53,970 bases of DNA, from the NCBI RefSeq assembly GCF_028290495.1, contig NZ_JAQGJT010000177.1:1-53970 (forward strand). Direction: 5' to 3'. Under the pieces are notes generated by a model that made no database searches, was not told where the DNA came from, and was given only the letters and a program-made list of their open reading frames with translations. Source of the stretch: Tardiphaga sp. Its GTDB lineage: Bacteria > Pseudomonadota > Alphaproteobacteria > Rhizobiales > Xanthobacteraceae. Below, in pieces: positions 25,700 through 34,151 of the stretch; the first letter of the stretch is position 1, and the number at the start of each line of letters is the position of its first letter. A program made the translations under genes and the position numbers.

Positions 25700-26227
25700 T
25701 CAATCCCGCGCGATGATTTCGCGTTCGCCGTGATACAGGCCGGCGTCGCCGAGCAGGCCACCGGCGCGGCGGCGTACCAGGAATTTCGGACGGCGTTCGC
25801 GGATCGCGTTGTGGCGGCGACGGCGCGGCGCGGGTTCACGGACCTTCTCTTCCGGCAGTTGCGGCAATCCAAAGATTGCGCTCCACATCTGCCACGCCGT
25901 GTCGATCTCGACCCGATCTGCACTGACGCATAGCGGGATCGACAGCGCGGGATCGCGATGTGCGAGCACCAGCATCTTTGCGTCGTCGAGGCCGCGCACG
26001 GCGACGCCGAGAAAGTCGCTGACGCGGACGTTGATCGCCATCCGCATGCCGCGCAAGGCACGGTGCAGAACGACGCGTTCGCGATGCAGTTCGATATGCC
26101 GGACGCTGCCATCCGCACGTTGATCGTGCGCATCGAAGAGGACCGGTAGCGAGTGGGGGTCGAGCCGCAATGCGCTGCTCGACCCTGCGGGGAAGGCCCC
26201 GCCTGTAGCTACTGTTTGATGCCTCAA
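25700..26227 (-). CDS. Conserved hypothetical protein, DUF6101-like
   Basis: A 175-residue basic protein. The TTG start at 26227 has a GGGGAGA ribosome site 7 bases upstream. Blocks: LRLDPHSLPVLFDAHDQRADG, HIELHRERVVLHRALRGMRMAINVRVSDFLGVAVRG, DAKMLVLAHRDPALSIPL, then an Arg-rich stretch (EPAPRRRRHNAIRERRPKFLVRRR). I recall similar short proteins in Bradyrhizobium under a DUF6101-type name, but cannot confirm the number. No signal peptide or membrane helix; function unknown. Confidence 0.6.
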   Translation of the reverse strand: MRHQTVATGGAFPAGSSSALRLDPHSLPVLFDAHDQRADGSVRHIELHRERVVLHRALRGMRMAINVRVSDFLGVAVRGLDDAKMLVLAHRDPALSIPLCVSADRVEIDTAWQMWSAIFGLPQLPEEKVREPAPRRRRHNAIRERRPKFLVRRRAGGLLGDAGLYHGEREIIARD

Positions 26228-26345
26228 GATTTTATCTCCCCGCCGAAATTATGCTTTCGGTCGATGGCTGGACCTTGCCAGACGGAGCGTGGAAAGCGCT
26301 TAAAAAGGCTGGTTAATCGAATCCAACCGGTCCTGCATTCGCCCG

Positions 26346-26393
26346 CATGATTGACGAAAGCCTGCGGGACATGATTGACGAGACCTTGCGCAA
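26346..26393 (+). repeat. Tandem 24-bp near-repeat upstream of pmbA
   Basis: Two adjacent copies of CATGATTGACGAAAGCCTGC-type sequence with a period of 24 bases and a few differences (CATGATTGACGAGACCTTGC in the second). If translated, the unit would read MIDESLRD-MIDETLRN. It lies in the 294-base gap between divergent genes. Confidence 0.6.
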
Positions 26394-26521
26394 TTCCCGA
26401 AAATTCGTTGGCTTTATTGGCCCCGCATGCTTGAAGTCCTTGTCCGACAAGCACATCTTTGCGCCAGCGACCCCCGCATCCGTGCCCCCAGACCACCCCT
26501 CAAAACGTTGGGATTTTGTTC

Positions 26522-27913
26522 GTGATCTCTTCACCAAACGCATCTTCGTTGAAATCCGACAATTCAGATCTGCTCGACCAGTCCGCGCTTTCGACGCTGG
26601 CCCATCGTCTCGTCGAGGCAGCGAAACGCGCAGGCGCCGATGCGGCGGATGCGGTCGCAGTGCGCGGCGTCTCGCACGGTGTCGAAGTGCGCGACGGCAA
26701 GGTGGAATCCTCTGAACGCTCCGAAGGCGACGATGTAGGCTTGCGGGTATTCGTCGGACGAAGGCAGGCGGTGGTCTCGACCAATGATGTGTCCGGCGAC
26801 AATGTCGCGGTTCTCGCCGAACGCGCGGTGGCGATGGCGCGCGTTGCACCCGACGATGAATATGTCGGCCTCGCCGATCCCGATCTGCTGGCGCGCGATT
26901 TTCCGAAACTCGATCTGCTCGATCCCGTCACGCCGTCGGTGAAAGAACTTGAGCGCCGCGCGGTGGAAGCCGAGGAAGCCGCGCTCGCCGTCAGGGGCGT
27001 GACCAAATCTTCCGGCGCGTCCGCTTCGACCGGCATTGGCGGCATGGTGCTGGTGACCTCGACCGGCTTCCACGGCGCCTATTTGCGATCGAGCCAGGGC
27101 ATCTCGATGACCGCGATCGTCGGCGAAGGCACCAATATGGAGCGTGACTACGCCTACACCTCGGCGCTGCATGCGTCCGATCTGGAGTCGCCGGCCAGCG
27201 TCGGCAAGCTTGCCGGCGAGCGCACCGTAGCGCGCGCCAATCCGCGCAAGGTGGCGAGCTGCAAGGTGCCGGTGGTATTCGATCCGCGCGTGTCGAACAC
27301 GCTGGTCGGTCACATCGTTGGTGCCGCCAACGGCGCCTCGATCGCGCGCAAGACCAGCTTCCTCAAGGACAGCCTCGGCCAGCAGCTATTCAACAGCAAC
27401 ATCCGCATCATAGACGATCCCTTGCGCGTGCGCGGCTTGCGCTCGCAGTCCTTCGATGCCGAAGGCGTCGCGGTGAAGAAGCTCGCGATCATCGACGAGG
27501 GCGTGCTGACGACGTGGCTGCTGGACTGCGCCACCGCGCGCGAGCTAGGCATGACCACCACGGGCCACGCCCATCGCGGCGTGTCGTCGTCGCCGTCGCC
27601 CGGCGCGTACAACCTGCATATGGAGGCGGGCGAGCCGACCCCGGCCGAGCTGATCGCTGACATCAAGGAAGGCTTCTACGTCACCGACCTGATCGGCTCC
27701 GGCGTCAACGGCGTCACCGGCGATTACAGCCGCGGCGCCGGCGGGTTCTGGATCGAGAACGGCCAGCTCACTTATGCGGTGAGTGAGATCACCATCGCCG
27801 GCCACCTGTTCGATATCTTCAAGTCGCTGCAGCCGGCCAACGATCTTCAGTTCCGCTACGGCGTCAACGCGCCGACCGTGCGGATCGAGGGGCTGACGAT
27901 TGCCGGACGCTGA
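26522..27913 (+). CDS. pmbA: TldE/PmbA-type metalloprotease subunit
   Basis: A 463-residue member of the TldD/PmbA family. The GTG at 26522 gives the N-terminus (V/M)ISSPNASSLKSDNSDLLDQS, which I judge the natural start; the frame is open to a TTG at 26459 but with no ribosome site. Features: GVEVRDGKVESSERSEGDDVGLRVFVGRRQAVVS near residues 50-90, the central SNTLVGHIVGAANGASIARKTSF and the C-terminal GVNGVTGDYSRGAGGFWIENG. With TldD it forms a cytoplasmic heterodimeric protease that matures peptides or clears unfolded proteins. First gene of a run leading to lipid A genes; its stop overlaps the next start. Confidence 0.9.
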   Translation: MISSPNASSLKSDNSDLLDQSALSTLAHRLVEAAKRAGADAADAVAVRGVSHGVEVRDGKVESSERSEGDDVGLRVFVGRRQAVVSTNDVSGDNVAVLAERAVAMARVAPDDEYVGLADPDLLARDFPKLDLLDPVTPSVKELERRAVEAEEAALAVRGVTKSSGASASTGIGGMVLVTSTGFHGAYLRSSQGISMTAIVGEGTNMERDYAYTSALHASDLESPASVGKLAGERTVARANPRKVASCKVPVVFDPRVSNTLVGHIVGAANGASIARKTSFLKDSLGQQLFNSNIRIIDDPLRVRGLRSQSFDAEGVAVKKLAIIDEGVLTTWLLDCATARELGMTTTGHAHRGVSSSPSPGAYNLHMEAGEPTPAELIADIKEGFYVTDLIGSGVNGVTGDYSRGAGGFWIENGQLTYAVSEITIAGHLFDIFKSLQPANDLQFRYGVNAPTVRIEGLTIAGR

Positions 27914-28706
27914 GGTGCACGCGCGCGCCGACATTCCGGCGCGCGAGATCGCGCTGCTCAAGCAGACGGTGCGCGACGCCGGCGCGCTCGGGCTGTCCAT
28001 GTTTCGGACCACACTGAAGGTGTGGACCAAGGGCGAGTCGTCGCCGGTCTCGGAAGCCGACATCGCGGTCAACGACCTGATCCAGTCCCGGCTGCAGGCG
28101 GCCACGCCGGATTACGGCTGGCTGTCGGAAGAAAGCGCCGATGACGAATCGCGACTAGGCAAGCGCCTGACCTGGATCATCGACCCGATCGACGGCACCC
28201 GCGGCTATCTCGCAGGGCGCGAGGACTGGTGTGTCAGCGTCGCTCTGGTTGAAAATGACAGGCCGCTGCTGGCGGCGGTATTCGCGCCGACCACCAATGA
28301 GTTCTTCTTCGCCGTGCGCGGACAGGGCACCACTTGCAACGATGCGCCGATCCGCGCCAGCACAGGCACTGCGCTCGATTTTCCACGCATCGCCGGGCCG
28401 AAGCCGCTGGTCGAGCGGCTGGCCGCGCCGCGGCAGGACATCACCCTGTATCCGCGAATCGGCTCGCTGGCGCTGCGGCTGTGCTGGGTGGCCAACGGCA
28501 AGCTCGACGCCGCCTTTGCCGCCGGCCAGAGCCGCGACTGGGATCTTGCGGCGGCCGATTTGATCGTGCACGAAGCGAATGGTAGGATGACCGAGCTTTC
28601 CGGCGGTCCCATCCTATACAACCGTCGGGAAGTCACTCACGGGTTGCTGGTCGCAGCGGGGGCCGAACGGCATGCCCATATCGTCGAGCAAATTCGGCAC
28701 CGCTGA
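27900..28706 (+). CDS. cysQ: 3'(2'),5'-bisphosphate nucleotidase / inositol monophosphatase family
   Basis: A 268-residue phosphatase of the IMPase superfamily. Metal-site motifs: WLSEESADD near residue 73, WIIDPIDGTRGYLAG near 91-105 and DWDLAAADLIVHEANG near 215. CysQ-type enzymes hydrolyse PAP/PAPS; context in rhizobia supports this but inositol phosphatase activity is not excluded. The TTG at 27900 is used because GAGGGG lies 7 bases upstream; a GTG at 27915 is an alternative. Overlaps the pmbA stop by 14 bases. Confidence 0.83.
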   Translation: MPDAEVHARADIPAREIALLKQTVRDAGALGLSMFRTTLKVWTKGESSPVSEADIAVNDLIQSRLQAATPDYGWLSEESADDESRLGKRLTWIIDPIDGTRGYLAGREDWCVSVALVENDRPLLAAVFAPTTNEFFFAVRGQGTTCNDAPIRASTGTALDFPRIAGPKPLVERLAAPRQDITLYPRIGSLALRLCWVANGKLDAAFAAGQSRDWDLAAADLIVHEANGRMTELSGGPILYNRREVTHGLLVAAGAERHAHIVEQIRHR

Positions 28707-28774
28707 CCTAGTCGATCTCGCGACCTCATTCACATCGATCTGATCCCAGCCGGTCAGCTGCAGGAAGAACACTC

Positions 28775-29023
28775 ATGTCGGACAATACGCAGCCGCAACT
28801 GCTTCATTTGGTCATAGGCGGCGAACTGACCGATCTCAGGGGCACCACGTTCAAGGATCTGAGCCAGGTCGAGACCGTCGGCTACTATCCTAACTACGCG
28901 AGCGCCTTCGCGGCCTGGAAGGCCAAGGCGCAACAGACGGTCGACAATGCGCACATGCGCTACTTCATCGTCCATTTGCATCGCCTGCTTGACCCCAGCC
29001 AAGATACAAAGCCTGCCAATTGA
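28775..29023 (+). CDS. DUF4170 protein
   Basis: An 82-residue protein with the DUF4170 pattern: LHLVIGGELTDLRGTTFKDL, VGYYPNYASAFAAWKAKAQQTVDNAHMRYFIVHLHRLL. No known activity. In alphaproteobacteria it sits, as here, directly before the DUF374 acyltransferase-like gene and waaA, suggesting a role linked to lipopolysaccharide assembly (inference from context). Its TGA overlaps the TTG start of the next gene. Confidence 0.85.
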   Translation: MSDNTQPQLLHLVIGGELTDLRGTTFKDLSQVETVGYYPNYASAFAAWKAKAQQTVDNAHMRYFIVHLHRLLDPSQDTKPAN

Positions 29024-29733
29024 AGCGACTGCTCCGAAACGCGCTGCGCAGCAGCTGGGTACAGCGTGCTGCGGGTTTCCTCGCGGCTGAATTTCTGCGT
29101 CTGGTCTGGAAGACCAACAAGTTCACGCTCGATCCGCCGAATGTCTATGACATCGTCGAACCGGAGATGCCGGTGATCCTGGCATTCTGGCACGGTCAGC
29201 ACTTCATGACGCCGTTCATCAAGCGCAAGGACTATCAGGGCCGGGTGCTGATCTCGCGGCACCGCGATGGCGAGTTCAATGCGCTCGCCGCCAAACGCCT
29301 CGGCATCGGCACCATCCGGGGCTCCGGCGATCACGGCGGCGCATTCCACCGCAAGGGCGGCGTCGGTGCATTCAACGAGATGGTGCGCACGCTGGCGGAC
29401 GGCATCAACATGGCGCTGACCGCCGACGTACCGAAGCGCTCGCGCGTCGCCGGGCTCGGCATCATCATGCTGGCGCGCGAGAGCGGACGGCCGATTATGC
29501 CGTTTGCGATGGCCACCAGTCGCTTCATCCAGCTCAAGAACTGGGACCGCACCACCATCAACATGCCGTTCGGCCGCGGCGTGCTGATCGGCGGCGAACC
29601 GCTCAGCGTGCCGCGCGATGCCGACCGGGCGATGATGGAAACGCTGCGGCTGCAACTCGAAGCCTCGCTGAACGACGCTACGCGGCGGGCCTACATCGCC
29701 GTGGGCCGGCCGGAAGAGGCCGGTCATGGCTAG
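29020..29733 (+). CDS. DUF374 lysophospholipid acyltransferase-like protein
   Basis: A 237-residue protein starting at TTG 29020, overlapping the previous stop by 4 bases (TTGA). Motifs: VILAFWHGQHFMTPF (near 51-65), LISRHRDGEFNALAAKRLGIGTIRGSG (near 75-101), NMALTADVPKRSRVAGLGIIMLARESGRPIMPF. This is the DUF374 group, related to LpxL/PlsC acyltransferases; the HxxxxD-like element is reshaped (SRHRDGE). Located between DUF4170 and waaA, so an acyl transfer to lipid A or Kdo-lipid is likely but unproven. Confidence 0.85.
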   Translation: MKRLLRNALRSSWVQRAAGFLAAEFLRLVWKTNKFTLDPPNVYDIVEPEMPVILAFWHGQHFMTPFIKRKDYQGRVLISRHRDGEFNALAAKRLGIGTIRGSGDHGGAFHRKGGVGAFNEMVRTLADGINMALTADVPKRSRVAGLGIIMLARESGRPIMPFAMATSRFIQLKNWDRTTINMPFGRGVLIGGEPLSVPRDADRAMMETLRLQLEASLNDATRRAYIAVGRPEEAGHG

Positions 29734-31027
29734 TTTGCCGATGACGTTGCGCGTCTATCGCCGGCTGTCGACGGCGCTGTCGCCGCTGACGCCGATGCTG
29801 ATTCGGAAGCGGCTGAAGCAGAACAAGGAAGACCCGGCGCGCACCGATGAACGCCGCGGCATTTCAGTCATCATGCGGCCCGCGGGACCACTGGTCTGGA
29901 TCCACGGCGCCAGTGTAGGCGAGGTGCTGGCGGCAGCGGCGCTGATCGAGCGGTTGCGCGGCTCCGGCTTCCGCATTCTGCTGACCTCGGGCACCGTGAC
30001 ATCGGCTGATATCGTCGCCCGGCGTTTCCCGGCCGATATCATCCACCAATACATTCCCTATGACTCGCCGGCCTTCGTGGCGCGCTTCCTCGATCACTGG
30101 CAGCCTGATCTGGCGCTGTTCATCGAATCCGACATCTGGCCGAATCTGGTGATGTCCGCCGCGCGCCGCCGGGTGCCGATGGTGCTGATCAACGGCCGGA
30201 TGTCGCAGCGGTCGTTTCCGCGCTGGCAGAAGTTTTCCGCGACCATCGGCGCGTTGCTCGGCCGTTTCGATCTCTGCCTCGCGCAATCCGACACCGACGC
30301 CGATCGCTTCACAGCGCTCGGCTCGCGCAACGTTCGCGTCACCGGAAACCTCAAGCTCGACGTGTCTGCTCCGCCGGTCGATTCCGCCAAGCTTGAGAAG
30401 CTGGCGTCGGTGACGAGAGGCCGCCCGGTGATCGTGGCGTCGTCGACGCATCCCGGCGAGGAGGAGATCCTGCTTCAGGCTCACCGCACGCTGGCGGGCT
30501 TCTTCCCGGGGCTGCTGACGGTGATCGTGCCGCGCCATGCCCATCGCGGCGAGGCGATCGCGGCGATGATCGCGGTGTCGGGCGCGCAGGTCGCGTTGCG
30601 TTCGCGCGAGGAATTGCCCACCGCGGTCACCGATATCTATGTCGCAGACACGATGGGCGAACTTGGTTTGTTTTACCGGCTGTCGCCGGTGGTGTTCATG
30701 GGCGGCTCGCTGGTGCCGCATGGCGGGCAGAACCCGATCGAGGCGGTGAAGCTCGGTGCCTCCATCGTGCACGGCCCGCATGTGTTCAACTTCACCGACG
30801 TGTTCGCCGCGCTCGATGCCGCCGGCGGCGCCAGGCTGGCGGAGACCCCGGAGCAGCTGGTCAAGCAGCTCGGCCTGATGCTCGGCGACACCGCCGCGCG
30901 CCAGGCTTCGATCGATGCGGCCGAAGAGGTGGTGGCGCGGCTCGGCGGTGCGCTGGAGCGTACGCTGGCGGCGCTCGAGCCCTATTTGCTGCAAATGCGG
31001 CTGGAGATGGGGACGCACGATGCGTGA
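29726..31027 (+). CDS. waaA: 3-deoxy-D-manno-octulosonic acid transferase WaaA (KdtA)
   Basis: A 433-residue GT30 enzyme. The N-terminal motif WIHGASVGEVLAA (near residue 55) contains the catalytic Glu; FIESDIWPNLV near 131 and the C-terminal GSLVPHGGQNPIEAVKLGASIVHGPHVFNF near 330 bind CMP-Kdo. It adds Kdo to lipid A precursor at the cytoplasmic face of the inner membrane. Overlaps the upstream gene by 8 bases and lpxK by 8 bases. Confidence 0.95.
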   Translation: MASLPMTLRVYRRLSTALSPLTPMLIRKRLKQNKEDPARTDERRGISVIMRPAGPLVWIHGASVGEVLAAAALIERLRGSGFRILLTSGTVTSADIVARRFPADIIHQYIPYDSPAFVARFLDHWQPDLALFIESDIWPNLVMSAARRRVPMVLINGRMSQRSFPRWQKFSATIGALLGRFDLCLAQSDTDADRFTALGSRNVRVTGNLKLDVSAPPVDSAKLEKLASVTRGRPVIVASSTHPGEEEILLQAHRTLAGFFPGLLTVIVPRHAHRGEAIAAMIAVSGAQVALRSREELPTAVTDIYVADTMGELGLFYRLSPVVFMGGSLVPHGGQNPIEAVKLGASIVHGPHVFNFTDVFAALDAAGGARLAETPEQLVKQLGLMLGDTAARQASIDAAEEVVARLGGALERTLAALEPYLLQMRLEMGTHDA

Positions 31028-32030
31028 GCCGGCGTTCTGGCAGCCGCCGTCAACGTGGCTGTCGCGCCTGCTGATGCCGCTCGCCGCGATCTATGGCGAG
31101 ATCGCCGGCAGCCGGATGGCGCGCACGGGCGTTACGGTCGGCATTCCTGTCTTGTGTGTCGGCAACTATCACGTCGGCGGCGCCGGCAAGACGCCCACTT
31201 CGCTGGCGCTGGTCGCGTTGCTGCGCGAGATCGGCGAGACCCCGGTGGTGTTAAGCCGCGGTTATGGCGGCAGTCTTAAGGGGCCGGTGAAAGTCGATGT
31301 CTCCAGGCACCGCGCGTCGGAGGTTGGCGACGAGCCGCTGATGATGGCGCGTGACGTGACGGTGGTGATTTCGCGCGATCGCGTTGCGGGCGCAGCGCTC
31401 GCGCGTTCGACCGGGGCGAGCGTGATCGTGATGGACGACGGCTTCCAGAATCCGGCGGTGGCGAAGGATGCTTCGATCATCGTCATCGATGGCGACCGCG
31501 GCCTCGGCAACGGCCGCGTGCTGCCGGCAGGCCCGATGCGCGCGCCGCTCGATCTGCAGGTTGCGCGCACCGACGCGCTGGTGATCGTCGGCAACGGCAC
31601 GGCGGCGGATCATGTCGCCGCATTGGTCGCTGCCAGAAATGCGCCGGTGTTTTGCGCGCAACTCACGCCGGACGACGCTTCGCTGGCTGCCTTGCAGGGC
31701 AACCGCGCATTGGCCTTTGCCGGGATCGGTGATCCCCAAAGGTTCTTTCGCACGCTGCGCAATGCGGGCGTGGATGTCGTCGCGGAGAAGGGCTTTCCGG
31801 ATCATCATGCCTATGCGGAAGATGACATCACCACGCTGGTCGCGTGGGCCGAGCGCGAGGCGCTGACGCTGGTGACGACGGAAAAAGACATGGTCAAGCT
31901 GCGCACCATGCCGGGTGCGGGAAGTATCGTGTCGTTTGCGGTGACGCTGGCATTCGATGAAACCGCCGCATGGCGGGCGTTTGTGAGCGAACGGCTCCAT
32001 AGCGCAAGAGCGACGAAATTCAGGATGTGA
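31020..32030 (+). CDS. lpxK: Tetraacyldisaccharide 4'-kinase LpxK
   Basis: A 336-residue kinase. Walker A is GNYHVGGAGKTPTSL near residues 46-60, followed by VVLSRGYGGSLKGP and VMDDGFQNPA. It phosphorylates the lipid A disaccharide. ATG 31020 overlaps the waaA stop; upstream in-frame codons back to 30915 lie inside waaA. Part of the pmbA-cysQ-DUF4170-DUF374-waaA-lpxK chain. Confidence 0.95.
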   Translation: MREPAFWQPPSTWLSRLLMPLAAIYGEIAGSRMARTGVTVGIPVLCVGNYHVGGAGKTPTSLALVALLREIGETPVVLSRGYGGSLKGPVKVDVSRHRASEVGDEPLMMARDVTVVISRDRVAGAALARSTGASVIVMDDGFQNPAVAKDASIIVIDGDRGLGNGRVLPAGPMRAPLDLQVARTDALVIVGNGTAADHVAALVAARNAPVFCAQLTPDDASLAALQGNRALAFAGIGDPQRFFRTLRNAGVDVVAEKGFPDHHAYAEDDITTLVAWAEREALTLVTTEKDMVKLRTMPGAGSIVSFAVTLAFDETAAWRAFVSERLHSARATKFRM

Positions 32031-32087
32031 CGTCGTCTCGGCCAGACTCGCTTCTTTCCCTACGCGAAGACGCGGAGAGAAGTGGTA

Positions 32088-32312
32088 TCAATTTGCCTTC
32101 AGCGCGCCGGGATAATGCCGCTGCAGCACCGCGGAAGGGACCGCATAGGCTTCCTGCAGATCGACGCTCCAGTATTTCAGCTCGTCGAGCGGTATCCGTT
32201 CGCCGGTGATGGCGCAATTCACGAAGGTGCCGGGCGACATCACCCGGAAATCGCCGTCGAGATATTGCAGCTGCGCCTGGCCGCTGCCGGAGGGGCCGAA
32301 TTTGTTCAGCAC
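32088..32312 (-). CDS. DUF2093 protein
   Basis: A 74-residue protein starting at GTG 32312 with AGGA 8 bases upstream. Pattern: AQLQYLDGDFRVMSPGTFVNCAITGERIPLDELKYWSVDLQEAY, matching DUF2093, a short alphaproteobacterial family with an embedded CAITG-type element. It lies opposite lpxK 3' end; in many relatives it is near lpxK and xseA. Function unknown. Confidence 0.85.
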   Translation of the reverse strand: MLNKFGPSGSGQAQLQYLDGDFRVMSPGTFVNCAITGERIPLDELKYWSVDLQEAYAVPSAVLQRHYPGALKAN

Positions 32313-32424
32313 AAGAGGTATCCTTGGATCGCCCGGCCGCAGCCGGGCAGGTAAGTTCGAGGTTTCCTAGCACAAATGGGGATGGGACGTCGCTGGTTAA
32401 AGCGGGTTCCGATTCCGCGGACGC

Positions 32425-34020
32425 TCAGAACAGCGTCCCCTGATCGACCGGCTTCGCCACGCGCTTCGGCGCGGCGGCTTTCGCCTCCCGCGGCGCTACC
32501 GTTGCCCTGTCCATATCTGCCGTCACGCCCACGCGTCCATCCGCGAATTCGAGGCTGAGGCGCGCGCCGGGGCCGATATTTGTCGCCGCATGCAGCGCCG
32601 CGCCATCGACGTCGCGCACCAGTGCGAAACCGCGGGCCAGCACGCTGCGATACGACAGCGCCGCCAGTAACTGCCCGGAGGCCAGCACGCGGGCCTGCTG
32701 CCGCAGAACGATCGTCGCCAGCGCGCGGTGCGCGCGCTCGGCCAGTCGCAACGCGCGCTCGCTGTCCCTCGCGATGGCATTGCGCTGCGCCTGCGCATTG
32801 GCGGATTTCGAGGCCTTTAACCGCACTTCCAGCCCGGCAAAGCGATCGCGGCGCTGCCGCAGAAGAGCGCGCGACGACAGCGTCAGCCGTTCGCCGGATA
32901 CGGTGAAGCGATGCGTCGCCTGCGAAATCTGCGCGCGCAGCACGCGCAAGGTGAGGCCAGCCGAGGCCTGCGCGAAGCGGCGGTGATGCGCGTGCGTGTT
33001 GGCCTTCAGCGCGCGCGGGAGCGCGGCGCCGGCGCCGTCAAGCCGCTGCCGCGGGATCGCCAGCAATTCACTCAGGCCCGGCAGCGCGCGCGTCGCGGCG
33101 CGCAATTCGTTGCGGCGGGACTCCTGGCCGCGCTGCCAGCACAGCATCATGCGGCGCTCATAGCCGGAAATCTCGACGAACAGTTCGGCGCGCACCGGCA
33201 CCGCCATTTCGGCGGCCGCGGTCGGCGTCGGCGCGCGCTTGTCGGACGCGAAATCGATCAGCGTGATGTCGGTCTCGTGGCCGACGGCTGATATCAGCGG
33301 GATCATGCTCTCGGCGGCGGCGCGGACCACGATCTCTTCGTTGAACGACCACAGGTCCTCCAGCGAGCCGCCGCCGCGCGCCACGATCAGCAAATCCGGC
33401 CGGGGAATCCGGCCGCCCTCGGGCAAGGCGTTGAAGCCGTGGATGGCGGCGGCGATCTGCTCGGCGGAGCCTTCGCCCTGCACCTTCACCGACCACACCA
33501 GCACCCGTCGCGGAAAACGGTCGGCGAGGCGGTGCAGGATGTCGCGGATCACCGCGCCGGTGGGGGAGGTGACGACGCCGATGACCTCGGGAAGCCACGG
33601 CAGAAGCTGTTTTCGCGACTCGTCGAACAGGCCCTCGGCGCCGAGCTTCCGCTTGCGCTCTTCCATCAGGGCCATCAACGCGCCGACGCCCGCCGGCTCG
33701 ATCGCCTCGATGACGATCTGGTATTTCGAAGAGCCGGGATAGGTCGTCAGCTTGCCGGTGGCGATGACCTCCAGCCCCTCCTGCGGCTTGAACCGCATCT
33801 TGCCGTGGACGCCCTTCCAGATCACCGCCTCGATCTTGGCGCCCTCGTCCTTCAGCGCGAAATAGCAGTGACCGGACGAGTGCGGCCCGCGAAACCCGGA
33901 GATTTCGCCGCGCACGCGGACATGGCCATAGGCGTCCTCAACCGTCCGCTTCAGCGCCGACGACAGTTCGGTGACGGTGAGTTCGGACGAGTTGGTCAGG
34001 GCGGCGGGCGTCTTCGGCAT
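32425..34020 (-). CDS. xseA: Exodeoxyribonuclease VII large subunit
   Basis: A 531-residue XseA. N-terminal OB fold ([20 protein letters not shown] near 35-54), catalytic domain ([20 protein letters not shown] near 145; [24 protein letters not shown] block near 200; [15 protein letters not shown] near 240) and a long helical, Ala/Arg-rich coiled-coil (about 280-430), followed by a basic C-terminal segment. It degrades single-stranded DNA with XseB, which is not in this window. About 30 residues of Lys/Ala-rich tail ([14 protein letters not shown]) extend past the usual C-terminus. Confidence 0.95.
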   Translation of the reverse strand: MPKTPAALTNSSELTVTELSSALKRTVEDAYGHVRVRGEISGFRGPHSSGHCYFALKDEGAKIEAVIWKGVHGKMRFKPQEGLEVIATGKLTTYPGSSKYQIVIEAIEPAGVGALMALMEERKRKLGAEGLFDESRKQLLPWLPEVIGVVTSPTGAVIRDILHRLADRFPRRVLVWSVKVQGEGSAEQIAAAIHGFNALPEGGRIPRPDLLIVARGGGSLEDLWSFNEEIVVRAAAESMIPLISAVGHETDITLIDFASDKRAPTPTAAAEMAVPVRAELFVEISGYERRMMLCWQRGQESRRNELRAATRALPGLSELLAIPRQRLDGAGAALPRALKANTHAHHRRFAQASAGLTLRVLRAQISQATHRFTVSGERLTLSSRALLRQRRDRFAGLEVRLKASKSANAQAQRNAIARDSERALRLAERAHRALATIVLRQQARVLASGQLLAALSYRSVLARGFALVRDVDGAALHAATNIGPGARLSLEFADGRVGVTADMDRATVAPREAKAAAPKRVAKPVDQGTLF

Positions 34021-34088
34021 CGATTCTCGGCTTTCGGCTTTGCCGGCAAGTTTAAGGATTTCGCGCAGGGAACGCCAATCGTGGCTTG

Positions 34089-34127
34089 AATTACAGATTA
34101 CTCTGTAATACAGAGTTAACTGTAATT
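34089..34127. promoter_or_regulatory. Dense palindromic operator upstream of the hydrolase operon
   Basis: Three overlapping inverted repeats are visible: ATTACAGA-TTAC-TCTGTAAT (34090-34109), CTCTGTA-A-TACAGAG (34101-34115), and the outer AATTACAG...CTGTAATT (34089-34127). All share the half-site CTGTAAT; copies at 34103 and 34120 are in direct orientation 17 bases apart. TGTAAT (34121-34126) could also be a -10 hexamer. A winged-helix regulator is encoded in the same operon (35706), the natural candidate to bind here. Confidence 0.7.
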
Positions 34128-34151
34128 AAGGTTTTCAGCAGGAGGCTGCTC

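Noticed and set aside
26347..26715. Open frame beginning MIDESLRDMIDETLRN upstream of pmbA
   Set aside because: It runs into pmbA in another frame, lacks a ribosome site and loses protein-like character after about 50 codons.
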